Part shown: positions 22,461-31,891 of the stretch, one piece after another
Numbering within the stretch: the first letter of the stretch is position 1
Layout: every line of letters starts with the position of its first letter
Assembly (NCBI RefSeq): GCF_003611635.1
Contig: NZ_RAVZ01000060.1
Span: 1 to 36,125 of the forward strand
DNA from: Corallococcus terminator
GTDB lineage: Bacteria > Myxococcota > Myxococcia > Myxococcales > Myxococcaceae
Reading direction: 5' to 3'
DNA length: 36,125 bases
The notes under the pieces: generated by a model
Told to the model about the DNA's origin: nothing
The model's database searches: none
What the model saw: only the letters and a program-made list of their open reading frames with translations
Position numbers and translations under genes: made by a program

Positions 22461-24632
22461 ATGGCCCGACTCCTGCTCGTCTCGAATCGTCTCCCCGTCA
22501 CCGTCAAGGTGGAGAAGGACAGCGTCTCCGTGGGGCGCAGCGCCGGGGGGCTCGCCACCGGCCTGAGCCGTCCGCATGAGCGCTCCGGAGGCCCCTGGAT
22601 TGGCTGGCCCGGAGATGTCTCCCGGCTGACGGACGCCCAGCGCACGAAGGTGGAGGCGCAGTTGGCGGAGCTCAACTGCGTGCCGCTGTACCTGTCCGCC
22701 AGCGAGGTCAGCCGCTTCTACGAGGGCTATTCCAACCGCGTCCTCTGGCCGCTGTGCCACTACATGCTGGACCGCATCCCCCGGCAGGACCGGGACTGGG
22801 ATGCGTACCGCAAGGCGAACGAGCGCTTCGCCGACCTGGCCGCGAAGCACTACCAGCCGGGCGACACCATCTGGGTGCACGACTACCAGTTGATGCTGGT
22901 GCCGGGCCTGCTGCGCGAGCGCCTGCCGCACGCGCGCATCGGCTACTTCCACCACATCCCGTTCCCGTCGTCGGAAATCTTCAGCACGCTGCCCCGGCGC
23001 ACGGAGCTGTTGAAGGGCCTCCTGGGCGCGGACCTCATCGGCTTCCATGCGGTGAGCTACGTGCGGCACTTCTCCGGCACGCTGCTGCGGCAACTGGGGC
23101 TGGACACGGACATCGACCGCATCCTCTTCCAGGGGCGCGAGGTGCGCGTGGGCGCGTTCCCCATGGGCATCGATGCCACCTCGTTCGAAACGCTGGCGCA
23201 GGAGCCCGCGGTGCTGGACGAGGTGAAGGTCCTGCACGAGCGCGCCCACGACGAGCGGTTGCTCCTGGGCATCGACCGGCTGGACTACACCAAGGGCATT
23301 CCCCGGCGCCTGCTCGCGGTGCAGCGCGTGCTGGAGCGCTCGCCGGCCCTGCGCGGACGGCTGCGCTTCATCCAGGTCGCCGTCCCCAGCCGCACGCAGG
23401 TGCAGGCGTACGCCGAATACCGAGAGACGGTGGACGAGCTGGTGGGCCGCATCAACGGCCAGTACGGCACCGTGCACAGCACGCCGGTGCACTACCTCTA
23501 CCGGTCACTCAACGAAAAGCAGCTCGTCAGCCTCTACCGGGGCACGGACGTGATGCTGGTGACGCCCGTGCGCGACGGCATGAACCTGGTCGCCAAGGAG
23601 TTCTGCGCGGCCCGGCCGGACGAGGACGGCGTGCTGGTGCTGAGCGAGTTCGCGGGCGCGGCGTCGGAGATGCGCGACGCGCTGCTCATCAACCCCTACG
23701 ACGTGGAGGGCATGGCGGACGCCATCGAAGAGGCGCTGGAGATGCCCAAGGCCGAACGTCAGCAGCGCATGCGCTGCCTGCGCGCGGGCGTGAAGGCGCG
23801 CGACGTGCACTGGTGGGTGGACAGCTTCCTGGGCCGCCTCCAGGGGCTGAAGTCCGTGGAGGAGCGCCCGCCGCTGCCCGACGGGATGCAGGCGCTGGAG
23901 AAGCTCAAGGGCCCCGGGCGCAAGGTGCTGTTCCTGGACTACGACGGCACGCTCGTGGGCTTCGCGCCGACGCCGGAGCAGGCCGCGCCGGACGCGGAGT
24001 TGATGAAGCTGCTCAAGGACCTCTGCGCCCGGCCGGACCTGTCCGTGCACGTGGTGAGCGGTCGTCCGAAGGAGACGCTGGAGGCATGGTTCGGCGAGCT
24101 GCCCATGGGGCTGCACGCGGAGCACGGCCTGTGGTCGCGCATGCGGCGGGGGCAGTCGTGGCAGGCCCTGCCGGGCGTGTCCTTCGAGTGGAAGCCCCGG
24201 GTGAAGCCCGTGCTGGAAGCATTCGCCGGGCGGGTGACGGGCTCGTTCGTGGAGGAGAAGACGGCGTCGCTCGCGTGGCACTACCGCAAGGTGGACGCGG
24301 AGTTCGGCGCGCTCCAGGCGCGCGAATTGCGCCTGCTGCTCTTCGAGCAGTTCTCCCAGGAGCCCATGCACATCCTCCCCGGTGACAAGGTGGTGGAGGT
24401 GCGGCCCCGGGGCGTCAACAAGGGCCGCGTCGTGCCGGAGGTGTTGAAGCACGAGGCCCCGGACGTGCGCGTGCTGGCCATCGGCGATGACGTCACCGAC
24501 GAGGACCTGTTCGCGGCCATCCCCAAGGGCGGCCTCACCGTGCACGCGGGCAACAAGCACACGCGCGCGGCGTACCGCACGGAAGGCCCGCAGGAGGTGC
24601 GGCGGTTGCTGAAGGCGCTGCTGGGCCAGTAG
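22461..24632 (+). CDS. Fused trehalose-6-phosphate synthase/phosphatase (OtsA-OtsB)
   Basis: A 723-residue bifunctional enzyme making trehalose from UDP-glucose and glucose-6-phosphate. The N-terminal GT20 synthase (about 1-465) has the sugar-binding SAGGLATGL loop, [28 protein letters not shown] and [10 protein letters not shown]. The C-terminal HAD phosphatase (about 485-720) has D493 and D495 in [10 protein letters not shown] and metal-binding D676/D677 in GDDVTDED. Both active sites look complete, so both steps should work. It probably gives osmotic or desiccation protection, for example during spore formation. Separate OtsA and OtsB proteins are the commoner bacterial arrangement. The start is ATG 22461, with only a weak Shine-Dalgarno. 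Confidence 0.95.
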   Translation: MARLLLVSNRLPVTVKVEKDSVSVGRSAGGLATGLSRPHERSGGPWIGWPGDVSRLTDAQRTKVEAQLAELNCVPLYLSASEVSRFYEGYSNRVLWPLCHYMLDRIPRQDRDWDAYRKANERFADLAAKHYQPGDTIWVHDYQLMLVPGLLRERLPHARIGYFHHIPFPSSEIFSTLPRRTELLKGLLGADLIGFHAVSYVRHFSGTLLRQLGLDTDIDRILFQGREVRVGAFPMGIDATSFETLAQEPAVLDEVKVLHERAHDERLLLGIDRLDYTKGIPRRLLAVQRVLERSPALRGRLRFIQVAVPSRTQVQAYAEYRETVDELVGRINGQYGTVHSTPVHYLYRSLNEKQLVSLYRGTDVMLVTPVRDGMNLVAKEFCAARPDEDGVLVLSEFAGAASEMRDALLINPYDVEGMADAIEEALEMPKAERQQRMRCLRAGVKARDVHWWVDSFLGRLQGLKSVEERPPLPDGMQALEKLKGPGRKVLFLDYDGTLVGFAPTPEQAAPDAELMKLLKDLCARPDLSVHVVSGRPKETLEAWFGELPMGLHAEHGLWSRMRRGQSWQALPGVSFEWKPRVKPVLEAFAGRVTGSFVEEKTASLAWHYRKVDAEFGALQARELRLLLFEQFSQEPMHILPGDKVVEVRPRGVNKGRVVPEVLKHEAPDVRVLAIGDDVTDEDLFAAIPKGGLTVHAGNKHTRAAYRTEGPQEVRRLLKALLGQ

Positions 24633-24722
24633 CGGCGCGGGCCGGGCTGGCTGCACTCCCGCGCAGGGGCGACGCCGCCAGCGACCCCATGAGAGGGCCG
24701 CCAGCGGCGCGCGCTTCTCAGG

Positions 24723-25298
24723 CTACTGGATGGCGGTGACGACCTGGGCCTGGCACGTCGCGGGGTCGACGAAGGTCTGCGACGTGCTGAGCGTGCAGAC
24801 GGCGCCCTGCGTGCCGAAGGCGGCCTGGTTGATGCTGCCCGAGCAGACGCCGTTGGTGACGGTGAGCGTCAGGATCCAGCGACACGTCTTCGCGGCGCCC
24901 GTCGGATCCGCCGCGTTGGTCGTGTAGTAGTAGAGCTGGGTCAGCGGCGACAGCAGCGGGGTGATCATCTGGAAGTGGCCCGAGATGCTGGGCGACACGA
25001 CGGGGGGCAGGGGGCTGGGCGGCAGCGGATTGGGCGTGCCCGTCACGGAATAGCCGGGGAAGGTGTTCACGCCGGTCCAGTTGGCGATGAAGAAGTCGTT
25101 GACGGTGGTCGCCGGGCGCAGCGACGGGTTTCCTTCCAGGCGGCCCGAGGGAAGCTGGATGGTCTCCTCCTGAACGACGCTCACATAGTCGTGGCGCTTG
25201 GAGAGGAGGTCTTCAACGCCGTACTGCTCGGCGAGCGCGACCGACGGCATGAGGGACAGCAGGGAGGCGGCCAGGAAGCGCTTCACGTTGTTCGTCAT
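24723..25298 (-). CDS. Small secreted protein with four cysteines
   Basis: A 191-residue protein with a Sec signal peptide (cleavage after about ALA at 23). The mature part has a Pro-rich stretch (GTPNPLPPSPLPP) and a beta-rich C-terminal half. Four Cys (TCRW, VCSG, VCTL, TCQA) could form two disulfides. No family was recognised. It is alone on its strand, convergent with the trehalose gene. The 263 bp upstream include an AT-rich patch (25325-25395) that probably holds its promoter. An extracellular or surface role is likely. Confidence 0.75.
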   Translation of the reverse strand: MTNNVKRFLAASLLSLMPSVALAEQYGVEDLLSKRHDYVSVVQEETIQLPSGRLEGNPSLRPATTVNDFFIANWTGVNTFPGYSVTGTPNPLPPSPLPPVVSPSISGHFQMITPLLSPLTQLYYYTTNAADPTGAAKTCRWILTLTVTNGVCSGSINQAAFGTQGAVCTLSTSQTFVDPATCQAQVVTAIQ

Positions 25299-25561
25299 GG
25301 GTCTTGTCCTGTGTGTCTGGGTTTGGCCGGAGCCAATTCCTTTCTAACAGCGCATTTGTCTGGAAATCAAATGCTAACTGGTAATTCGGGCAATTCCAGC
25401 GAACGTGAAGGATTGCGGCCCGGATGCGCACCTACGGGTTTTCCCCCGGGTCCACGGGATGAGCAGGGATTGACCCAGGCCGACAGTGAAGGCGCGGGGC
25501 GCCAACGCGCCGCGTCCCTTTTCTGCCTGCCTTTGACGCGCGCCCGGACGGGGTGGGGCTT
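25299..25561. promoter_or_regulatory. Spacer with AT-rich probable promoter
   Basis: The part at 25325-25395 is much richer in A and T than its surroundings, which fits a promoter for the secreted-protein gene at 25298. TTGATT and TTAGAA (minus strand) are 17 bp apart but match the consensus poorly. The right part holds only a weak hairpin (25491-25511). Confidence 0.35.
25491..25511 (-). terminator. Weak hairpin after the beta-barrel-like gene
   Basis: A 6-bp stem GGCGCG/CGCGCC with a 9-nt loop lies about 50 bp beyond the stop at 25562. It could end the two-gene envelope operon. Evidence is thin. Confidence 0.3.
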
Positions 25562-27889
25562 TCAGAGATTGAAGCCCACGTTCCCGACGGAGATGCTGGG
25601 CCCGAAGATGAAGGACCACTTGCTGGAGGGCACCACGGTGTTGGTGTTGGGGTCGCCGTTGGTGCGCCGGGTGATGTCGCCCCGGAATTCGCGGGCAATC
25701 CATGCGTTGGCACCCACCGCCGCGCCCGGGCCAATGGGCACGCGCAGGCCCAGGCCCAGCACGGCGGCGAGCGTGGGCGGGAACTGGATGTCACCGGACT
25801 GTGGCACGAGCCCCAATCCCATCAATCCCATCTCGATGCCCAGCAGGCGCTCCTGGCCCTCGTTGTTGAGCAATGCCAGACGGGACAGGACGCCGAAATT
25901 GATGGCCAACTGTCCCGTGGGCTGCGTGGCGCGGTAGAGGCCCGCGGGGATGGTGGCCATGGTGTAGAGGCGGAACATGCCGCCGCGCACGATCGCGGTC
26001 CACTGGGCGGAGGGCAGCCCGGTGCGGTCCACGGTGGACAGCGCGTAGCGGGATTCGTCCGCGACGTGGGACACCTGCACGAGGATGCGGTCGTACTGCC
26101 CCAGGTTGCCCTGCACGGGGATGACGCGCATCTCGCCGTTGGGGCGCAGGAACAGGCGCTGCTCCACGTGGCTTTCGCCCCGGGTGGAGCCGTCGGATTT
26201 CGTCACGTCGATGCGCAGGGTGATTTCCTGGTTGCCCTCCTGGGGCGTCAGGCGCTCGCGGTGGATGATGACGCGGCAGGTGTTGCGCATGGCGTAGTTC
26301 AGCCGGTGCGGGCGGCTGGGCTTGAGCGTCTCGTCATGGCCGTCCTTGTCCGCGCAGATGAACTCCACCAGGTTCTCCACGTTGGTGGGCACGCTGGCCT
26401 CGCGCACCGCGCGCTGCACACGCTCGCTGGTGAGGAACAGGTCCGTGGTGGCCAGCTCCGCTGGCAGCGTGGGCAGCCGGTAGCCGAAGCGCAGCGACAC
26501 GAAGCCGCCGGCCGTGGCCTCGCCCTGCACGAGGGTGGCGGTGTCCCGCATCGTCACCGTGTAGGCGCCGCCCAGGGGGCGCAGCACGAAGCGGCCCAGG
26601 CCGCCGTTGGAGGCCACCGTCACCTCCGCCGGGCGGTTGGTGGGCACGAAGTCGATGCCGCCGTGGCCGGGCAATTCCAGCATCGCGCGCGGGTCTGGCA
26701 CCGGCCGCGTCTCCGCCGTTTCGGATGCCACCACCGTGCCGTCCACGCGCGACGTGGTGGCCGTCACCGTCACCTGGGGTTCGTCGGTGCCCCGGGTGCG
26801 CAAGAGGACGTAGGTGCCCTCCGGGACCTTCACCACGCGCTCCACGCGCGTCCTGGCGCCATTCACCGTCCACAGGAGGCCGCGCGGATCATGCGCGCAC
26901 GCCGCGTCCAGGCGCATGACGAGCGCGGAGTCCTCCGCGTCGCGCAGCACCGTGCCCTCCACGGCGGTCAGCGGGCACGCCAGCACGGGCAGCGTCTCCG
27001 CCACGGACGTCTCCAGCGCGTCGCCCCGGGCGAAGAACACGCGCGGCGTCAGCCGCAGCCGCAGGGACACGGTGGGGTTCAACCCCGGCACGTTGCGGAT
27101 GGACACGGCGCCGTCGGTCACCTCGCAGCGCGCGGAGCCGCAGTCCACGGAGGCGATGGCCTCCGAGTGCGTCACCGACGCATAGCCAGGGCCCTTGGAC
27201 AGGTCCACGCCGGAGGACTGCACCAGGGGCCGCGTGAGCACCGTGCGGCCGGGGCGCAGGCGGAAGTACTCGTCGTCCAGGAAGCGCCCGTTGGCGTCGT
27301 ACGTCGTCACGCCCGCACCCGCGCGGGCGAAGGCGGGGCGCCACGACAGCGTCGCGTCCGTGGGCAGCCCGGGCGTCACCGGCACCGCGCACTCGGAGGG
27401 GCCGTTGGGCTCCAGGCACAGGTCCTCGCCGTCCACGCTCTTGCCCTGCGGATCCGGTCCCCGGGGCACGCCGGACCAGGCGATGGTCACGTTCTTCAGG
27501 CCGGTGCCCTTGAGCTCCAGCCGACCGTCGTCCGGGTAGAAGGTGGTGGCGGCGCTGTCGATGCGCGGGAAGGGCCCGGTGGCCACCACCACCACGGTGT
27601 CGGTGGCCGAGGCGCACGCGGCTTCGTCCGCGGCGACCTTCAGCTCCAGCGTTCGCGCGGTGTCTTCCGCCTTGGTGGGAGGCTTGAGCGAGCGACCGTC
27701 CGAAGAGAGCACCCAGCCGCCACGCACGGGGCCGCAGAGGATGCCCTTCGGGATGACCTCCACCGCCCGTCCTCCTTCGGGAAGCTGGACGACGGAGGTG
27801 GCGGCGGCGGCGGTCCCCGCCACCAGCAGGCAGCCAAGGACGAGCGCGCGTGCACGGTGCATGTGTTGCTTAAGCACGGAGGGCCGCAT
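25562..27889 (-). CDS. Large secreted envelope protein with a beta-barrel-like C-terminus
   Basis: A protein of about 775 residues with a signal peptide (LVLGCLLVAGTAAAA), many beta-rich segments resembling Ig-like folds, and several Cys. The final 150 residues (from about IVRGGMFRLYTMATIPAGLY) alternate hydrophobic and polar residues in short Gly-rich strands, like a small outer-membrane barrel. The C-terminus is GNVGFNL, not the classical terminal aromatic. ATG 27889 has GGAGG upstream; ATG 27862 would also keep the signal peptide. It follows the large transglutaminase gene by 59 bp on the same strand and is probably co-transcribed. It may anchor or partner that protein at the outer membrane. 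No known family was recognised with confidence. Confidence 0.75.
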   Translation of the reverse strand: MRPSVLKQHMHRARALVLGCLLVAGTAAAATSVVQLPEGGRAVEVIPKGILCGPVRGGWVLSSDGRSLKPPTKAEDTARTLELKVAADEAACASATDTVVVVATGPFPRIDSAATTFYPDDGRLELKGTGLKNVTIAWSGVPRGPDPQGKSVDGEDLCLEPNGPSECAVPVTPGLPTDATLSWRPAFARAGAGVTTYDANGRFLDDEYFRLRPGRTVLTRPLVQSSGVDLSKGPGYASVTHSEAIASVDCGSARCEVTDGAVSIRNVPGLNPTVSLRLRLTPRVFFARGDALETSVAETLPVLACPLTAVEGTVLRDAEDSALVMRLDAACAHDPRGLLWTVNGARTRVERVVKVPEGTYVLLRTRGTDEPQVTVTATTSRVDGTVVASETAETRPVPDPRAMLELPGHGGIDFVPTNRPAEVTVASNGGLGRFVLRPLGGAYTVTMRDTATLVQGEATAGGFVSLRFGYRLPTLPAELATTDLFLTSERVQRAVREASVPTNVENLVEFICADKDGHDETLKPSRPHRLNYAMRNTCRVIIHRERLTPQEGNQEITLRIDVTKSDGSTRGESHVEQRLFLRPNGEMRVIPVQGNLGQYDRILVQVSHVADESRYALSTVDRTGLPSAQWTAIVRGGMFRLYTMATIPAGLYRATQPTGQLAINFGVLSRLALLNNEGQERLLGIEMGLMGLGLVPQSGDIQFPPTLAAVLGLGLRVPIGPGAAVGANAWIAREFRGDITRRTNGDPNTNTVVPSSKWSFIFGPSISVGNVGFNL

Positions 27890-27948
27890 CCGGGTCAAGC
27901 CCTCCGTGCATGCCGGCGCGAAGATGCGCCGGGAGTGTCTCTCCACGC

Positions 27949-30900
27949 CTACCGCGATGCCGTCTTCTGCCCCGGACCCTGGAGCAGGATGCGGCGTCCG
28001 AAGGCCCGGTCCACGCGGCCCAGGAACTCACGGAACTGCGGGTACTCGTTCGCCTTGATGCGGGCGACGGAGAGGGCCACCTCGCCGTCGGCGACGAGGG
28101 CGCCGTCCTCCACGCGGTAGGAGAGCTTCACGCGACCGAACGGCGTCGTCTCCTCCACCGCCTGGGGCATCTCCGCCACGGTGTAGCCGCCGGGCAGCGT
28201 GTAGCGCAGCTTGAAGGTGTTCACCCACGGGCTCTGCATGACGAGGTCGAAGCGGCGCTCGGCGAGCGACGCGTACGCCTGCTGGTAGGTGCGTCCGGTG
28301 CCGAAGGGCAGGAAACGCAGGCTGCCGCCGGGGAGCACTTCCGCGTAGCGCGGGATGCCCATCTTGAAGTCCAGCGCCACGTCGTCATCCAGGCGGGTGG
28401 TGTCGCTGAGCTTCACCTCGCGCACGGTGAGGCCGGGGAAGCTCTGCGCCCACGAGCGCTCGAAGGTGGACTTGCGCGTGGACTCCGGGCGGTAGGCGCG
28501 GCGGTAGTCCGGCGCCGTCTGGCCGGACACGCTGCTCTGGCCCTTCACCTCCGCGCCGCCGTCGGGCCGCAGGGCGACCTCCATGGCCAGCGTGGTGGTG
28601 TTGTCCTGCGCCTTCGCCTCCGGCGTGGTGAGGAAGGTGCTGGTGCCGTTGGGTTCCACCACGAGCACGTTGGCGACGCGGTCCGCGGACGGCAGCTCCT
28701 TGGCGCCGTGGAACTCCGCGGTGCCGTCCAGGTACAGGTCGAACTTGGGCACGTACGCGATGGCGTGGTTGAAGGCCGCCAGCGACGCGGGCTCCGCGTC
28801 CAGCGAGCCCAGGTTGCGCATGCGCAGGAGCACCAGCCGGCTGTCCACGCCCGCCACCTTCAGCATGGAGTAGATGAGGCTCGCCTTGTCCTTGCAGTCA
28901 CCGAAGCGGCGCGCCAGCACGCGGTCGACGCGGTAGGGCTTGAAGCCGTGGATGCCGAACTCCAGCGCCACGTAGCGGGTGTTGGTGACGACGAAGGAGT
29001 AGATGGCGCGCACGACGGCCAGCTCGTTCTTGCGGTCCACGCCCTGGAGCACCTGGTCCACCGTCGCCTTCAGCTCCGCGTTCGGCTGGAGCTGGTCGCG
29101 CACGAGGCCCCACCAGTAGTGGCCCACCTGCTCCCACGTCTTGTATGTGGAGATGTGCAGGTTCTGCGCGACCTCCGCCCAGCCCGGCATGCCCGGCTCC
29201 GGCACCACCTTGGAGACGTGCTTGGCGCCGAAGCGGTACAGCGTGCGGGTGTCGTTCTCCAGCGGCGACTGCTGCTGCTCCACGCCGGCCAGGCGGCTCT
29301 TGTTCCAGTACAGCGGCCGCTCCTTGGGCATGTCCACGACGTACTGGAAGCGCACCTTCGGGTAGACGCCCTGCACGCTCTCCACGTCGCCCCAGTAGTC
29401 CGACAGCAGGTTGTCCTGCGCGGTGTCGTCCAGGCGGTACGTCAGCTCCAGCGTGTCGCCCACGGCGAGCGACGGGAACGACAGCACGCGCATGCGGGCG
29501 TCGTAGTACATGCCCGTCCACGGCTCGTTCATGTTGCGCTCGGCGTCGCCGTAGCTCTCCACCACGGAGCCGTCCGGCTTCGTCACGCGGGCCTTGAGCA
29601 CGCGCACTTCCTGGCGGTCCGGCGAATAGCTGACCGGGAGGCTGCGGAACGCATCCACGCCGCGCGTGTTGAGGACCTTCACCACCATCTGCTGGATGCG
29701 GCTGGAGAGGCCGCTCTTCTGCACGCGCACATAGGTGTTGTCCACGAGGTAGACGGCGTCCTCGTGCACGTAGCCTTCGGCCTCCTTGGCCAGCGGCTTC
29801 GCGTCCACCAGGTACTGCGTGCCCGCGCTCTCCGTCTCACCCTTGAGGGTGCGCAGGGCCTCCTTCAAGCCGGGGTTCTGCGGGCGCAGCACCAGCGAAC
29901 GCTCGAAGGCGGCCAGGGCGGGCTCGCGCTGACCCGCGGCGAGCAGCGCGCGGCCCTCGCGCTCGTAGACTTCCGGCTCGTCGGGGGACAGGGCCTTGGC
30001 CTCGGTGAAGAGCGCGGCGGCCTCTTCGGCGGCGCCGTTGGAGGCCTTGAGCTCCGCCAGCCGCACGCGCGAGCCGTTGTCGAACGGGTTCAGGTCGGTG
30101 AGCTTCGCGTACTCGCGCTCGGCGGCGTCCACCTTGCCCGCGTCCGCGAGCTGCGAGGCGAGCTGCCGGCGGGTGTTGGTGTCATCGAAGCGCAGCGCCA
30201 GCACCACGCGCATGCGGTCCATGGCCTCCTGGTTGCGGCCCAACTGCCGGGACGCCGCCGCCGCCACGCGCACCACGCGGGGGACGCGGGGCTGCTGCCG
30301 GAAGGTCTCCTCCACCAGCGCATGCGCGCGGGCGCGCTCGCCCAGGGCCTCGGCGGCGCGGGCCAGCAGCAGTCGTGCGCCCGGCTCGTTGCGGCCGTCA
30401 TCCTTCTCCATCAGCGGGGCCAGCAGCGGCTGCACGCGCTCCGGGTGGCCGCGGTCCATCTCATGGTCCGACAGCGCCAGCCGCGCCGGGGCGAACGTCG
30501 GATCCGCCTTCAAGGCGGCCTCCAGGAAGCGGCGGCGCTCGTTCAGGTCATCCGTCTGGGTGTTGGCGGCCAGCAACTGGAGGCGCGCGTCGTTGGGGGC
30601 GGCCTCGGCGGCGGCGGCGGCCTCGGCGCTGGCGGTGTGCTCGCGCTCGTCATAGGCGCGGAAGAAGGCGAGCACCTGGGCGTAGTCGCCTCGCAGGGCC
30701 GCGTCGTCCGGGTTCTTCTCCACCAGCGCGCGCAGCGACGAGGTGAGCGTGGGCAGCACCTGCGGCGCGGGGGCCGGCATGCGCTCCAGCGCGGGGGCCT
30801 TGGCGGGCAGCGTGGCGCGCGCGGACGCCGTCTCCGAGCGCAGGTAGAAGCCCAGCGGGCCGGACTCCTGGCACACCTTCACGAGGACGCGGTTGAGGCC

Positions 30901-31614
30901 CTTCTTGAGCTTCACCGACACGCGGGTCTGGTCGGGGCGGGGCAGGTTGTAGCGGTCCTCCTTGGAGGCCAACTGCCCGTTCACCCACAGGCGGTAGCCG
31001 CCGGAGGTGCCCAGGCCCAGCGCCACGCGCGTGTCCTGCGGCACCTCCAACCACGTGAGCGCGTACGCCACGGCCTCCTTGTTGGGACGCACGGCGGTGG
31101 CCAGGTCCACGTAGCCGTCCGCGGACGTGACGGACAGCTTGCGCCAGGTGGCCTCGTGGCCCTTGGCGCCCGGGTAGCGCGCCGTCAGGTCCAACGCGGC
31201 GGTCTCCGGGCCGAAGTTGGTGTCGCAGCCGGCCTTGCCTTCGTTCTCGAAGCCGCCGACGACGTAGTAGTCGTTGACGAAGCCCAGCCACTGGCGGACT
31301 TCGTTGGCGCGCACCATCCGGCCCCGGGAGCGCTCCGCGTCCATCAGGAGGATCTGCGCGGTGGTGCGCGTGTTCACGTCGGACGTGCGGCGCGAAGCAA
31401 TCTGCTGGTAGGTGCTCACCAGCGGGGTGAGGTCCTCCACGTCGTCCACCAGCCCGTGCATCCGCAGAAGGGCGGCACCCCCGCGTGGGGAGCCGGCGGC
31501 CTTCTGGGCCTCGGCCGCGTACTCGCGGGCCCGGTCGTCCGCGTTCGGCTTCGCGAGCGCCAGCACGGGGCAGGTGAGCACGAAGACTGCGGCCAGCGAT
31601 GTGAAACGCGACAT
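27949..31614 (-). CDS. Giant exported TPR/DUF3857/transglutaminase protein
   Basis: A 1221-residue protein starting at ATG 31614 with a clear GAGGAG ribosome site. Order: signal peptide (to about 23), helical region, and a jelly-roll-like domain (about 120-260, with LGTSGGYRLWVNGQL and KLKKGLNRVLVKVC). A long stretch of TPR-type helices follows (about 290-600), then DUF3857 (about 630-800), a transglutaminase core and a further beta domain at the C-terminus. The transglutaminase triad appears intact as C907 (FGDCKDKAS), H950 (FNHAIAY) and D963 (LYLDGT). DUF3857-transglutaminase proteins are common in Bacteroidetes and myxobacteria, but their substrates are mostly unknown. It may cross-link or cleave envelope proteins; an additional sugar-binding role for the jelly roll is inference. 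It is upstream of the beta-barrel-like gene in the same transcript. Confidence 0.88.
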   Translation of the reverse strand: MSRFTSLAAVFVLTCPVLALAKPNADDRAREYAAEAQKAAGSPRGGAALLRMHGLVDDVEDLTPLVSTYQQIASRRTSDVNTRTTAQILLMDAERSRGRMVRANEVRQWLGFVNDYYVVGGFENEGKAGCDTNFGPETAALDLTARYPGAKGHEATWRKLSVTSADGYVDLATAVRPNKEAVAYALTWLEVPQDTRVALGLGTSGGYRLWVNGQLASKEDRYNLPRPDQTRVSVKLKKGLNRVLVKVCQESGPLGFYLRSETASARATLPAKAPALERMPAPAPQVLPTLTSSLRALVEKNPDDAALRGDYAQVLAFFRAYDEREHTASAEAAAAAEAAPNDARLQLLAANTQTDDLNERRRFLEAALKADPTFAPARLALSDHEMDRGHPERVQPLLAPLMEKDDGRNEPGARLLLARAAEALGERARAHALVEETFRQQPRVPRVVRVAAAASRQLGRNQEAMDRMRVVLALRFDDTNTRRQLASQLADAGKVDAAEREYAKLTDLNPFDNGSRVRLAELKASNGAAEEAAALFTEAKALSPDEPEVYEREGRALLAAGQREPALAAFERSLVLRPQNPGLKEALRTLKGETESAGTQYLVDAKPLAKEAEGYVHEDAVYLVDNTYVRVQKSGLSSRIQQMVVKVLNTRGVDAFRSLPVSYSPDRQEVRVLKARVTKPDGSVVESYGDAERNMNEPWTGMYYDARMRVLSFPSLAVGDTLELTYRLDDTAQDNLLSDYWGDVESVQGVYPKVRFQYVVDMPKERPLYWNKSRLAGVEQQQSPLENDTRTLYRFGAKHVSKVVPEPGMPGWAEVAQNLHISTYKTWEQVGHYWWGLVRDQLQPNAELKATVDQVLQGVDRKNELAVVRAIYSFVVTNTRYVALEFGIHGFKPYRVDRVLARRFGDCKDKASLIYSMLKVAGVDSRLVLLRMRNLGSLDAEPASLAAFNHAIAYVPKFDLYLDGTAEFHGAKELPSADRVANVLVVEPNGTSTFLTTPEAKAQDNTTTLAMEVALRPDGGAEVKGQSSVSGQTAPDYRRAYRPESTRKSTFERSWAQSFPGLTVREVKLSDTTRLDDDVALDFKMGIPRYAEVLPGGSLRFLPFGTGRTYQQAYASLAERRFDLVMQSPWVNTFKLRYTLPGGYTVAEMPQAVEETTPFGRVKLSYRVEDGALVADGEVALSVARIKANEYPQFREFLGRVDRAFGRRILLQGPGQKTASR

Positions 31615-31816
31615 CCGTTCTCCTCGGTAGAGCAGCGGCGCCAGCAGCGACGCCGGGACAGCAGGGGGCGACGACGCCGGTGAACAGGCGGACCCGTCGC
31701 GGCCTTCCCCTGCATGTGGCCCCGGACGGCGGGCAGGCAACCAGAACCCCTCCACTCTATGACGGACCGGTGTGGGGCGGGGTGGGCCCGTGGAGGTAGG
31801 AAGTCGAAAATACACA

Positions 31817-31850
31817 GGGCCGGCACGGGCGCTGATGCCCGTGCCGGCCC
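31817..31850 (-). terminator. Strong Rho-independent terminator after the chitinase gene
   Basis: A perfect 14-bp stem (GGGCCGGCACGGGC and its complement) with a 6-nt loop. On the minus strand it is followed by TGTGTATTTTCGACTT. It lies 41 bp beyond the chitinase stop. This is the best terminator in the window. Confidence 0.85.
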
Positions 31851-31891
31851 CGATAGTGTGCCGCTGTTGAGGTCCGGAGGCTGCCCGGCCG

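Noticed and set aside
24645-24668. A GG-N10-GC match resembling a sigma-54 -24/-12 promoter
   Set aside because: It points into the 3' end of a convergent gene, and such a loose match is frequent in GC-rich sequence.
24674-24706. GCCGCCAGCG repeated twice between convergent genes
   Set aside because: Two copies of a GC-rich 10-mer are within chance expectation here, and they do not form a convincing hairpin terminator.
25553-28120. An 855-codon plus-strand open frame
   Set aside because: It is antisense to the beta-barrel-like gene with the same Arg/His/Gly-rich bias and no recognisable fold.
27910-31683. A 1257-codon open frame on the plus strand, opposite the transglutaminase gene
   Set aside because: It is His/Arg/Val-rich with no domain or ribosome site, and mirrors the minus-strand gene's GC-rich third positions. 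It is a shadow frame.
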